Shown: one piece after another, positions 51,701-62,649 of the stretch
How positions within the stretch are numbered: position 1 is the first letter of the stretch
Layout: every line of letters begins with the position of its first letter
Assembly: GCA_003956705.1 (NCBI GenBank)
Contig: QZCP01000197.1
Coordinates: 48,754 to 112,753, forward strand
Source: Brevipalpus yothersi
Lineage: Eukaryota > Arthropoda > Arachnida > Trombidiformes > Tenuipalpidae
Direction of reading: 5' to 3'
Length of the DNA stretch: 64,000 nt
Translations under genes and position numbers: made by a program
The notes under the pieces: model-generated
The model's input: only the letters and a program-made list of their open reading frames with translations
Databases searched by the model: none
Told to the model about the DNA's origin: nothing

Positions 51701-54700
51701 TCTCGTGCTAATCTGAATGATAATTTCTTCACTTTTCTCAACACAGGAAATAAATCTGATGCTTCAACAACTCCCGGTCCTCCACCACCATTCCCCCATC
51801 CACCATTTCCCCATCCTCCACCATACCCAGTCTATTCTGGGCCTTCACATCAATCTCATCCCCACTCTCCACCCTATCCTCCACCACCACCTTATCCACC
51901 CCATCCTCACTCTCATCCTCATCCCCCACCACCACCACCCCATTCCTATCCACCTCCACCTCCTCCTCCGCCACCAACCACTCACTATCATGGAAACGGT
52001 GGCTTCAAGCCGATCGTTAATCCTCCACACACCACGTATCAGTATACTGGCCATGAGAATTCTCATTCTTCATACAATTCACAGCATCAATCTGATTATA
52101 AGCATCATCAATCAAGTGGCCACAAATCATCTCATTATGATTCATATCCACATGGATACAAGGCATCGGCCAGTGGCAATGCACCTCGTTATCAAGCTTA
52201 TGGTGCTGCTGGTGGGCCGTTTCCACCGGGCTATGTATCGTTTACCAATGGTACCACTGGACACTTGCCACCAGCTTACAACGATGGCCATGGACATCCA
52301 GCTCCCAAGTATCCAACCCATGGACATGGGCATGGTGGATATGGTCAGCATGGTCATGGTTATTACCCTCACAAGCATTACAAGCATCCGGAGGAATTTA
52401 AGAAGAAAATTGTCCAATACAATAGAGCAACCGATGATAAGCCTCAAATTGTACTTGATTTGAGACCAAGAATTAGTATACATCAGGCGAACAAAACTCA
52501 TCCCGAAAAGAAACACAAGCATGGAGAACCATTCTTCAAGTTAAAATTGAATCCATACTTTATCAATGCAACGGAACATTATGGCCACTATTCGGGTGAT
52601 GAAAGTGGCTATGGTGGAAAGTATGGTGTTTATGGAACTACTCCATCACCGGAAATTGTTACATCTTCCACAACTCAGGTCACCTCAACTACTACCGACA
52701 GTTCAGGTAAGATCGAAAATTTATCAAGATTATGGGTAATTGAGAAAATATTCTCAATGTAAATTCTGATCAATATTGTTGAAACAATTCAAAATTATAT
52801 CCGATTTGTTTAGGAGGCGGAAGTGATTATGAAGATGGTGAATCTACGACGAAAAAATCCAAGAAAGACACAGATGATTATGAGGAAGGAGACTTAGATG
52901 GTAATTTTTATTATGATTATTGATGAATAATTTGATCGTTAATTAATTGGTCCACTTGTTTACAGGTGACGATAAAGACAAAAAGGATAAAGACAAAGAT
53001 AAAGATAAGAAAGATGATGATTATGATGAGAGTGATGATAAGGATGATAAGAAGAAGGAGAAGGAAAAAAAGAAAGTTGATGAGAAAAAAGATGATGATA
53101 CAGATGATTATGATGAGAATGGAGAGCCAAAAATTAAGAAGAAAGTAGAGGAGAAGGAAGATAAAAAGAAAGATGAAGACAGTGAAGACTATGATGAAGG
53201 TGAGAAAATGTTCATCCCGGAAGTGTGATACACATTCTTCCACTTTGGTACACATTCTCAAAAACTCTATTTTAATAGATGCTGATAAAAAGAAGAAGGA
53301 TAAAAAGCCCGACAGTGGAATTGACAAGAAGAAGGTGGACAAAAAAGATGAGGATGCTGAAGATTATGATGAGAATGGTGAACCCAAGAGTAAGACTACC
53401 GAAAAGCCGGATGATAAAAATTCCAAAGAGAAGAAAGAGGATAAAAAAGATGAAGATACGGAGGATTATGATGAAAATGGTGATGCAAAAGTTAAGCCAA
53501 AGCCTACATCAGGTAAGTTTATTTGGAAATTTGAACCAAGTTTGTCGGAAAAAAACTTCAATATTTATTTATAACTGTTCATCTTTTTACCAGGAGTTGA
53601 TAAAAAGAAAGTAGATGAAAATAAGAACGGTAAAAAAGATGAAGACACTGAAGATTATGATGAAGATGGTGATAAAAAGAAAGACAATCCGAAGAAAAAA
53701 GAGACCGAAATGAAGCGAGAAGGTAATATTTTCGACTTGAAATCATATTGATCCGAAGCTCATTTGATTGGAGTGAACACTTTTTGACACAATTTATCTT
53801 ATTTATTTTTCTACAAATAAAAAGATAAGAAAAACGGTAAAAAAGAGGAAGATTATGAATATCCAGATGAAAAGGAAGAAAGTGGTGATAAAGGTAAGCT
53901 TCAAGTTTTTGACTGATCTTGGAATTATTTCATCTGTATGCTTCAATTTTTGCAGAAAATTCTAAAAAGAAGAAGAATGGTAATGGATCCGAAAATAAAC
54001 GTGAATCAAAAAAGGGCAAAAATGGTGATAAAAAATCAGAGAAGAAGGATGACTTTGATGATGATTATGATGGTGAAGAAAATAATAATAAGAAGAATAC
54101 CAATAAAAAGGTGAGAAATGCACGAAAACCCTAGAAGCACGATGTGAAAAAAAAGCTTGTGACCTTTGCCAAATCAATGCGCCTTGGACTATTCTTACGC
54201 ATACACATATAAGTTCATCTGATCTAGAGAAAGACAATCTAAATCAATAAATAAATTAATTCTGTCAATCCGCGATTTTTACCTATTCCTTGGATTTCAA
54301 ACTTGATCAACACATTCGTACAAAAATCGATGCCATTAGTGCCTATTTAACTGATTTTCTTAGTGTTTTATTGCTCTCAAAACTTTGACTAGAATATCTT
54401 TTGACAAAAATTTTCTTGTTACTGTTGAAACAATTAAAAGTTTTCCCTCCACAATACCTGAGAGAAAGATAAAGTTGAGTGTTCAGCTTTTGAATACATA
54501 AAAAAGTTGATATAAAATTTTCAAAATAGTCAAAATGAGCGATCGCTTTTGCTTATAAAGACATTCAATACATCCATTTTCTGAGGACTATCTACTGATA
54601 AAATCGTTCAATTCACCAATCTTGATTCAGAAATTAGATCCATATTCGAAAATGATTCGATCAATGTCCTCAATAATTTTACATAGAAAGAGAAACACAC

Positions 54701-56496
54701 TTTTTTGTTGCTCATTTTGGCTTACATGGTGCATAGCTGATTGTCATCTGTGTTTTTCTCTTTTTTTTCGTTTATTTTGGTGTCCAAATTCAGGACACAT
54801 CAACGTCAAGCAGCAAAGATAAAGGTGAGCGGAAAGAAGATACCGAAGACTACAATGACGATATTGATGGAGAAAGTGGCAAGAAAGAGAAGAAAACCGA
54901 AAAAAGAAGTGGAAATGGAAATGGAAACAAGAAAAATGGTAAAAAAGGAGAAGAGAAAAAAAATAAGAAAGAGGACAGTAATTCAGGAGACTCTGGTGAC
55001 TATGATGAAGCTGATACCAATAACAATAGTAAGTCCAGAAATAAGAGTAAAAAATCTGAAAACGATGATAATGAAGTGAAAAGTAAAGATGCGGACAAGA
55101 GTGATGACTATGAAGAAGGAGAAACTGATGAAAAGATAGACAATTCATCGAAAGGATCGAAAAGTAAAGGTAAATATTCATGGATAACAAAAACATGATC
55201 ATTAAATAAATTTCCTCTCTCTCTCTCTCTCTTTCTCTTTCTTCCTTTCTTTCTTCCAACAACTGATCTTGTTCTCTAGGAAAAGGCAAACACAAACCGA
55301 CTAATGGAAAAACAAATTATCCGACGTCATTTTCGAGTTACGAAAGCTATGGCGAACGTCATAGTAAGAAGCCAAGCAGACATCCGAATCACAATTACGA
55401 CAGTAAAGATGATAGATCTACTTTGAATACTCATCCAGTGAAGGGAAACAATGTGGTCACCGTTTCACTGCGATCAATAATGAATCGGCTTAAGGATGCT
55501 GAAAACAAAACGTTTTCCATGGAAAAAATACAATCATCAGATCGAAAAATTCCCCCTCGCTACAATGTACGAGTAACTCCGTCAGCATCCGACACCACAA
55601 CACCTTCGGGACTGTTTGATGGTAAAATTGATGGAACATCGACAACAATTGATGGTGATTCAATTAAAAAATTACTCCAAAAAATGCACGAAACTCTCGA
55701 TGATATACAAAGATCTCAAACCACACCATCATTCTTTCCCTTTCCAACTCTCAATTCAACTGTAAGCCCAATACTGACTACTGATGAGGTGACAACTTCC
55801 ACATCACTTGATCCAGAGCCAGTGTATCGTGGTGAAGATGATGCGGGAAGTGCTGGTGGAGGTATTGATGAGGAGGAGGAAAAGAATATCGTGAAAGGTG
55901 TTTCTACCGGATTCCAGATGATATCGACAAATTCTTCATCAAATACAATCGGCAAAGATGGAAATGGCAAAAGTTTGGCCAATGATCTGTGGACTGCTCG
56001 AATTGTGGAAATGTTGGTTAGACATGATAAGATGACAAGTATTATGGAAAATATAAGCGGTCAAAAGGATGAAGAGATGCCTGTTGAAGAGAAGAAAAAA
56101 ATTTTGAGTGCCATCATGGATTCAATTAAGGATGATAATGAAGATGATGATGGATCATCATCTGGTGCATCTAGTAAGCCGGAAAAAGGTGATAAAGTTG
56201 GTGTCAGTGATACTGGCGATGATTATGATGAGCAAAAAGAAATTGTCGATAAAAGTAGTTCAAAATCATCGAATAGAAATGATGATGAAGAGGATAGAAT
56301 TGCTGCTGCTGATGATAGAGTCACATTAATCAGTAATATGAGCAGCAAATTAGCCAATACAACAAGCGAAGAAGTTCCTATTATTGTTTTACTATTACCA
56401 CCGGAAGATGAAGCAAAAGAGCAACAGCAGGAATCGATGAGATCGACAACAAAAAGGCCTAGAAGGCGAAGTAGAAAGAGAGGAAAGACTAATTAA
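35372..56496 (+). CDS. Very large unrecognised modular low-complexity protein (secreted or membrane-anchored)
   Basis: Proposed exons: 35372-35422, 48990-50268, 50923-51012, 51131-51595, 51747-52706, 52814-52900, 52966-53199, 53279-53512, 53594-53722, 53825-53893, 53956-54110, 54794-55169, 55280-56496. All phases close; 1781 residues. Family not recognised. Order: Ser-rich region; hydrophobic MLFAYFSIAFMCCSSATA (141-158), which ends in a signal-peptidase-like site; Gln-rich stretch; Gly-rich repeats (SISFG, ITIGG); Pro/His/Tyr-rich block in exon 5; then Lys/Asp/Glu repeats centred on EDYDENGE through exons 6-12; acidic Ser/Thr-rich C-terminal region ending in a very basic tail. Exon 1 is inferred: CACCATGG context, 17 codons ending on GTAAG in the right phase, but 13.6 kb away. 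If it is wrong, translation may start at ATG 49359, leaving a classic signal peptide and 1641 residues. Read-through of exon 11 would stop at 54134 and make a shorter form. A cuticle or matrix role is a guess. Confidence 0.75.
38372..38420. repeat. (GA)n microsatellite
   Basis: About 24 GA units in the proposed long intron. Confidence 0.95.
40504..40534 (+). other. Candidate G-quadruplex motif
   Basis: Four G-runs of lengths 4, 4, 3 and 3 separated by loops of 5, 6 and 6 bases on the plus (sense) strand. It lies within a longer GGA-rich tract (40496-40540) in otherwise AT-rich DNA. Confidence 0.55.
40816..40873. repeat. (GA)n microsatellite
   Basis: About 28 GA units. Long Leu-Ser frames on the minus strand are repeat artefacts. 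Confidence 0.95.
41420..41449. repeat. (GA)n microsatellite
   Basis: About 15 GA units. A (GTGA)n run follows at about 41598-41622. Confidence 0.9.
43416..43467. repeat. (CT)n microsatellite
   Basis: About 26 CT units in the proposed long intron. Confidence 0.95.
44023..44124. repeat. Near-perfect 42-bp inverted repeat (hairpin)
   Basis: Arms 44023-44064 and 44083-44124 are reverse complements with one difference, which would be a G-U pair in the plus-strand RNA. The loop is 18 bases. The flanks pair partially further out. The stem is longer than a usual miRNA precursor. Fits a foldback transposable element or a hairpin siRNA source. Confidence 0.9.
48482..48657. repeat. Local direct duplication, copy 1
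   Basis: Apparently identical to 48721-48896 (offset 239). It ends at a single N (48658) followed by a CT array, which points to a gap-filling or haplotype artefact. Confidence 0.9.
48659..48722. repeat. (TC)n microsatellite between duplicate copies
   Basis: About 32 TC units immediately after an isolated N at 48658, separating the two copies of a 176-base direct repeat. Confidence 0.95.
48721..48896. repeat. Local direct duplication, copy 2
   Basis: Second copy of 48482-48657. It runs into unique sequence ending 93 bases before exon 2 of the large modular-protein gene. Confidence 0.9.
50269..50922. other. Intron 2 of the large modular-protein gene
   Basis: 654 bases between a GTGAG donor and a TTCAG acceptor. 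No other feature seen apart from a short GT run and a GA run near 50600. Confidence 0.6.
54111..54793. other. Intron 11 of the large modular-protein gene
   Basis: 683 bases between AAG/GTGAG and TTCAG/GAC, the only intron of the repeat region in phase 0. Read-through of the donor adds a few codons and stops at 54134. Confidence 0.6.
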
Positions 56497-58640
56497 TTTT
56501 AAATTAGGTGAATTTTTTTTTCTTCTTCTCATGAATAAAAAAAACTCCTGACAGCTTTAGAAAATTATTATTATGCATAATGTTACCATTTTCAAGTCAA
56601 GCAATCAGATTTGAGATGATGTAGATTTTTGAAGCCATTTGTATTCCTGTAAATTATGTACTTTGTCTCCCCCAACTTAGGAAAAAAAATTTATTACCAA
56701 TACATGTTTTTTCTCGCAATTCATTCATTGGAATTTTTCAATAATCAATCATAGTTTATCGTGAGAAAATGAGCTCAAAGATAATTCGGAACTTTTCACT
56801 CTCACTTCATTCCAAAAAAAGATCAGAACAAGAACAGCTAAGATCTATCAGATTGGAAAGTTTCCCTCTCCAAGTAGTAGTAGTGGTAGTAGTTGGTGTA
56901 GTTGTTGTTGTTGTTGTCGAAAAATTTCGGAACATGAACTTAGGAAGATGTCCTACATTCATTTGAAAAACAACAGTAGAAGAAGATTCTCTCCAAGAGA
57001 ATTTGTGTGAGCAAGTGTGGGATGTCAAATGAGGTTTAGATGAGGCAAGTAAATGTTTTGGATGACAGGGAAACTTTTTGTCAATTGATTAATTGATTGG
57101 ATTTTATATGTAATTAATGAAAGAGTCACAGTATCGCTTACCGGGCGAAAGACTAGTTTTATTTTCTCTTTCGCTCTGATTATCGCGGAGATAGGAGCAA
57201 AAAAAGCCATCATTGCTCCATTAATGGACTCATACATATCGATAGCTGCAGGATGTACATATTTTACAGAAAATCAGTTCAATATTAAAATGATTATTTA
57301 CTCTTTTTTTGCGTGTTTATCACCAAAACTTGCATCAAGTGTGGTAAAACTGTGGTCCAGTTACCCGTTAAGTTGGCTCATTTCATGAAGATGATGACCA
57401 CAAATTTATTTTGTTACATAATGCAGTGAGTCGAGTTGATCGGCCGAAGCATCACTGATGTGGTGTGTGTGTGTATGTGTGTGGGTGAGAAGAGTAGAGG
57501 ATCAAACAAGTGGGAAGCAAGTAAATCAACAACATCCAAAAAAATATACCAATACAGAGTCTTATCTGAAGACTCGTAGGTAGTAAGAAAGTATAATAAC
57601 AGAGGATAATGAAGAGAGAATCTCGATGAAAGTGTAAGCCAAACAGCAACGGAACGAGAAGTAAATCATTTTTCTTTTTTGGACAGCAAACAGAGTGATT
57701 TGCACTGGTTCTTAAGTAAAATAACGAGCGATAGTGTGAGATTCTCAGAAAGAATCTCGATCAGGTAAACATAAACATTTTGAAACTGTTTGCCTAAACG
57801 ATGGACAATAGAGGTATGCCGATCAACAAAAAAAGTACTCTGATTCGTTGGCATCGAGATTTTTGTTGGCTCTGTTGGCTTTTCTCGAGATACCCGTCGC
57901 TCAAATCAACTGCATCGTTATCATCTGTCAGAAGTCAAAGAAGAGGAGAGAGAAAAAGAATAAGAAAAGAAGAAGAAGGGAAAAATAAATAATGAAGTCA
58001 TGAGACGCGAAATATATATCACAGCAAGTCTCCAAAATATTCGGAATGACCAATATAAAGCAACAGTCATGCTCTCAATATAGAAATCCTTTTCTCTCTC
58101 TCTCTTTCTCTCTTTCTCTTTTTCTCTCTTTCTCTATTGAATCAAAAAGGGTGTCGAAATATCTTGCCCAAATGTCTGACAATGCTAACCTTAATCAATC
58201 AATTTTTTTGTATCCTTTCGATGGGACAACTGGAGTTTGGTACTGGGCGTGTTTGATTTGTTAGCATTTCATATTTCATTGCTGAAAATGTACATATATC
58301 AACTATTACTCCAATAAACAATAGACTAGATTGCGTAATTTGTCTATTTAAAGGGAAAAATTGGGGCTCGATCAGTCATCAGTCATGCAAGTGTCACAAT
58401 ATTCTTCTTCTGGAAGCTTGAGATCTCTTCTGGTGTTATATTTCATGAATGTAAAAATAATAATTGAAATTGGAGATTCATTTGTATACGTCAGATTGAC
58501 CTTAAATTTCCCTCCACAAACGATCAAAACGATACCATGAGCACAATCGGACACGGTGGGAATTCAGTTCGACTGATTGTCATAATGAAAAAGAAATGGA
58601 TAATCGGAAAAGAAAGTGTGACTTACATAATAAGTTAATA
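56497..58640. other. Convergent intergenic region
   Basis: About 2.1 kb between the stop of the large plus-strand gene and the stop of the minus-strand Akt gene. It contains GTA/GTT-rich low-complexity sequence (56874-56920), a GT run near 57463-57483 and a CT-rich run near 58093-58137. No coding sequence recognised. Confidence 0.5.
56534..56539 (+). promoter_or_regulatory. Candidate poly(A) signal AATAAA of the large gene
   Basis: Canonical hexamer 38 bases past the stop codon at 56494-56496, followed by an A-rich stretch. Confidence 0.55.
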
Positions 58641-58976
58641 TCACAGCCTCTCCATACTTCGGCCCAAATCTATACTGCGACCAAGGGTCCCGGCTCCCCC
58701 ATGAAAAGAAAATTGCTGGAAATAAGGCAGTTCTTCCTCTGAGATCGATTTTAAATTGCATGGATCTGGAGGTGTTAATTCAACAGATTCACCGGTGAAC
58801 TCTGTGTCGAAATATCTCGTGTCAGTGTCCGATGTTACTGCTGGCTTAAATGGTGGAACAACCTGGAAAAAAGATAAACAATCAATTATTCAAAAGGGAA
58901 GAGGCGTCATCAGACAGCTAGAGGGGAGAGTGAGAAAAGGACAAGATACTCAGAAAAAAAGAGAAGTTGTTGATTA

Positions 58977-59046
<70 letters not shown>

Positions 59047-59619
59047 AAAATTTCTTCACCTTCTTTTCAAGTATATCGTCCCAGTTGACCCCGGCGAAAA
59101 AAGGATGAGCCATTATATCCTTGGCATCGTTGGGACCACCACCGAGTCTGATCTTGGGATCTTTGTCCAATAACCCGCTGAGGAGATTCTTGCTCTCAAC
59201 AGATAGGGTTTTGGGGAATTTAACATCTTCGACCAGAATGAGTTCGAATAGTACATCATGATCCTGATCATAGAAAGGCAATCGACCACACATCATCTCA
59301 TACATTACCACCCCTAAGCCCCACCAATCGACTGCTCGACCATAATCGGTGTCTTCCAGAATTTCTGGCGCTAAATATTCCGGGGTTCCACAGAATGTTT
59401 TAGTTGTTGCTCCCCAGTTAATGTCCTCTTTACAGAGGCCAAAATCGGCTATCTTAATATGACCATCTTTGTCCAATAGCAGGTTTTCTAACTGCGTTCA
59501 GATCAGTTCAGTTCAGTTCACATGTAATAGGAGAGCAGTGGTAAGAGGGGAGGATAAAAAGGAGAGAGAGAGAGATGAAATTATGGAGAGCAGACAGAGA
59601 ATGCGAGAAGAGAGAAGAA

Positions 59620-59672
<53 letters not shown>

Positions 59673-61734
59673 TAGGGGAATAGGAGGAGGAGGACAGGCG
59701 AGAGAAAGTGAGAGCCAGCGAATCAAAGATACATGAAAAAAACGTAGGGAGAGAGAGAGAGAAAGAAAGATATCTAGACTCAAGGTCGATGGGTACTAAC
59801 AAGTAAACAAAGCAATAGAAAGGGAAAGAGAAAGAATTTGATGACTTGATGTCACTTACCTTTAGATCACGATAAATGATTCCCTGTGAATGTAGATAGT
59901 CTAAAGCTAAAAGTATTTCACTGGCGTAAAACCTTGTCCGATCTTCGCTGAAAATTTTGTCTTTAGACAAATGGAAAAAAAGTTCTCCTCCATTAACATA
60001 CTCTATCACAAAACAGAGTCGTAGATTCGTTTGGAACGAGTACTTGAGAGACTGTTGACGATCATAGAAAGAAAGAGAGAGAAGAGAAGAGAAGAGAAAA
60101 AAGAATTGTCACGCAATGGGTGTCATGAGTACATGGATCATCATCACACAAACAACAACTTCTTCCTCCATCACTATTCACGATCAAAAGGATGGAGCGA
60201 GAGAAAGAGAGAGAGAGAGAAAGAAAGAGGAAGAAGTTAGTTAGTTGATTCGAAATGATGATCACAGTGTTTTTATCTTTTTTGAAGTGTGAATTTTGAA
60301 AAACAATTAATGTGTAAAACGAAAACATCAAGTATCATCGGCATCGAACACTTACGATTAAAAATGGATGTTTTGTTGTTTTGAGAACTTTGTTCTCAGT
60401 TAAGGTGTGGGTGACCTCATCTTTCTGGACTATCACCTCTTTTTTGAGGACTTTCATGGCATATAATACACGGGTCGACTTTTCACGACACAGTATCACT
60501 TTACCAAATGTTCCTTTACCTAAAATCTTAATAAATTCAAAATCGTCCAAACTCTGGTTGGTTGATGATTGTCATCAGTGTTTTCGTTTTCCAATGATTT
60601 CAAGAAACACACGCACAAATGTACACAATGACCAGTAAATGTTGAGCGCGGTGATTAGGGTGGGAAATGGTATGATGATTGGAATCCATGGATAGATGGA
60701 TGGATGGATGAATGGAAGAGAGAGAGAGAGAGAAAGAAAATAAGGCGGTAAGCGAAAAGAAAACAAGAATATCTTAGAGATAATAAGAGATAATCATGAG
60801 GTAAGGTGTAGAGGACGAATCGTTAAGGACTGGTTTCTTACAATTTTTCTGCCTCTGGACGCTGAACTGTTTCTATTGATATGAAGTTTACCACTCATAT
60901 CGTCGTCATCTTTAAGATCAAGCATATCCACGTCTTGATCATCGGTGGCTTGAATGATACACGCTATTCGCTCGATTGCTTGGCACCATTCATCACGTTC
61001 ATTTTCGGTATCTGCACAGAATGTCCTCTCAATTACATTTGCAAACCGAAGACCACGTAGCATGAAGGTGTATGGCTTTGGCTTGTCAATTTTAAAAACT
61101 TGGCAACCACGAGCGGTGAAATTATTGAGTGGTTCACACTCTTTCTCTTTACCAGTCTCGGGCTTTTGTTTATATCCTTTGAGATCCCCATTTTCATACA
61201 ATATGAAATATCTGGGTCTCCAATTTTTAATATGTTCACCTGGGACAGATCAAGACATAAGTGAACAGAAGGCAAATAGTGGTGAGAAGAAGAAGAAAGA
61301 AAGAAGAGAAGAAAAAAGGTATGGGCGTATGGTGAATGAGTACATATATGGCTACTTTCACTATTGCTACCACTATTACTAATAACAAGATTAGCAATCG
61401 CAGCAAAAAGAAAGGTGAATAACAAAAATTGTAAGAGAGAGATAAACAAGTGTGAGAGTATGTGTGTGTGTGTGAAGAGAAAAAGCTATTATTGATGTGT
61501 ATAAGCAAATACATTGTATAAATCTACAATGATAATAGTATTGATCATGATGATGATAATTGAAATTGAATCAAATTTCAAAAACATCCAAAACTGCATC
61601 ATGCATCTTTCTCTCTCTCTCACCATAAACACATACACACACATCACATATAAATTAATGTACACATATATATATATACCTCTCTTAAGCAGCCATCCTT
61701 CTTTAACCATCCGTGATTCAGGTGGGATGTCCAT
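58641..61734 (-). CDS. Akt: Akt / protein kinase B (RAC serine/threonine kinase)
   Basis: Six exons: 61734-61680, 61239-60842, 60553-60356, 60051-59860, 59491-59060, 58862-58641, all in phase, 498 residues (family about 480-530). The PH domain starts at MVKEGWLLKRG and continues with EHIKNWRPRYFILYENG and PLNNF, binding PIP3 at the plasma membrane. Kinase domain: GKGTFGKV glycine loop from residue 163, AMK with Lys185, catalytic YRDLK (Asp279), DFG at 297-299. The activation loop reads KTFCGTPEYLAPE with Thr313 equal to human Thr308 (the PDK1 site). The tail has the turn motif ELTPPD (Thr455) and a hydrophobic motif YFQQFSFHG with Ser477 equal to Ser473, the mTORC2 site. The protein transmits insulin/PI3K signalling to growth and metabolism. 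The start chosen is the first ATG (context ACCAATGG); a further upstream exon cannot be excluded. Introns hold GA arrays (CT in the sense strand). Confidence 0.95.
58984..59042. repeat. (GA)n microsatellite in Akt intron 5
   Basis: About 29 GA units; in the sense strand this is a CT run starting 18 bases after the donor of the penultimate exon. Confidence 0.95.
59492..59859. other. Akt intron 4
   Basis: 368 bases containing a long GA array (59621-59669) and several shorter GA runs. No other feature. Confidence 0.7.
59621..59669. repeat. (GA)n microsatellite in Akt intron 4
   Basis: About 24 GA units, CT in the sense strand. Confidence 0.95.
60052..60355. other. Akt intron 3
   Basis: 304 bases with short GA runs between the glycine-loop exon and the YSFQTN exon. 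Nothing else seen. Confidence 0.7.
61240..61679. other. Akt intron 1
   Basis: 440 bases between the short first PH-domain exon and the rest of the PH domain. The donor reads G/GTATAT, weaker than the others. TA and CA runs are present. Confidence 0.7.
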
Positions 61735-62649
61735 TGGTGACCAATGATGAAACAAAAAGGATTAATAATAATAATAATAGTGATAATAGTAGTAATTAAT
61801 TTTCTCTTCTTCCAAAGATTAAAGATTTTATTTAATCAAACTGATCAGAAGAGTGAGAGAAAATTAAACTCAAGCGATGTGTGTTCGAATCAACACCAAA
61901 ACCCGGGAGATGAACATTCAGCGATCCAAGTGATCCAAGTGTGGAAGCTTTTTTAACATGGGAAAAAATGCTTTACTTGGCGCGTCATCTGTCTGATGGT
62001 AAATGGAATGGAATTGATGCCGAAAAAAAAAGTTACATCATCATCATGATGATACCCACACACACACACTCACTCACTCACCAGCATCATCATCCCAGGA
62101 TGTCCACCCATGGTACCATCATTTCTTCGGGGGGTACTGTGTGGATGTGTGGTGTGGATGTATCATTATCATAGGTGAAGGAAGGGGAATTTTTGTAGCT
62201 CGGCGAATGGCCTGAGGATGGAGAGATACAGGTGATCGAACTGATTGGAAATGTTCACGTGATTAATTGTTGCTGAAAATTTTGCTGGATGGAAGGATTT
62301 TGTTCTTAACATTGGAATGTTATCTTTAATGTTTCAAGAGGCGACTTGACATGGTTATAGTAATTAGGAGAGAGTAAGTGAAAGAGCTAGAAAAATTTGA
62401 GATTTTTTTCTTTTTACACAACTTACTAGAACAATTGTGTAAGAGTGTACATTCTTTTCTTTTAGTGAAGAGTGAAAATTTTTTTCTTTTCTCCATCTAT
62501 TTAAAGAATGTTCTTGACAAATTATTATTATCATTGAAAATCATTATTGAAAAGTGAATGAGTAATTGAAAAATTTTGAATCAAAGAAGAGAGAAAAGTA
62601 GGAAAATTTTGAAATGGAATTTTTGTGAAAATTTGACCGTAAGAATCAA
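61735..62649. other. Intergenic region between transaldolase and Akt
   Basis: About 0.9 kb: transaldolase 3' UTR and Akt promoter or 5' UTR, both on the minus strand. Short (CACT)n run near 62059-62081. No gene seen. Confidence 0.5.

Noticed and set aside
51717..52463. Second plus-strand frame of 248 codons rich in His, Ile and Met
   Set aside because: Shadow frame of exon 5 of the large gene; the exon's splice phases fit only the Pro/His/Tyr frame.
61861..61915. GTGTTCGAATCAACACC, considered as a tRNA TPsiC arm
   Set aside because: No matching acceptor stem or D arm at the proper distance. No tRNA gene could be supported anywhere in the window.
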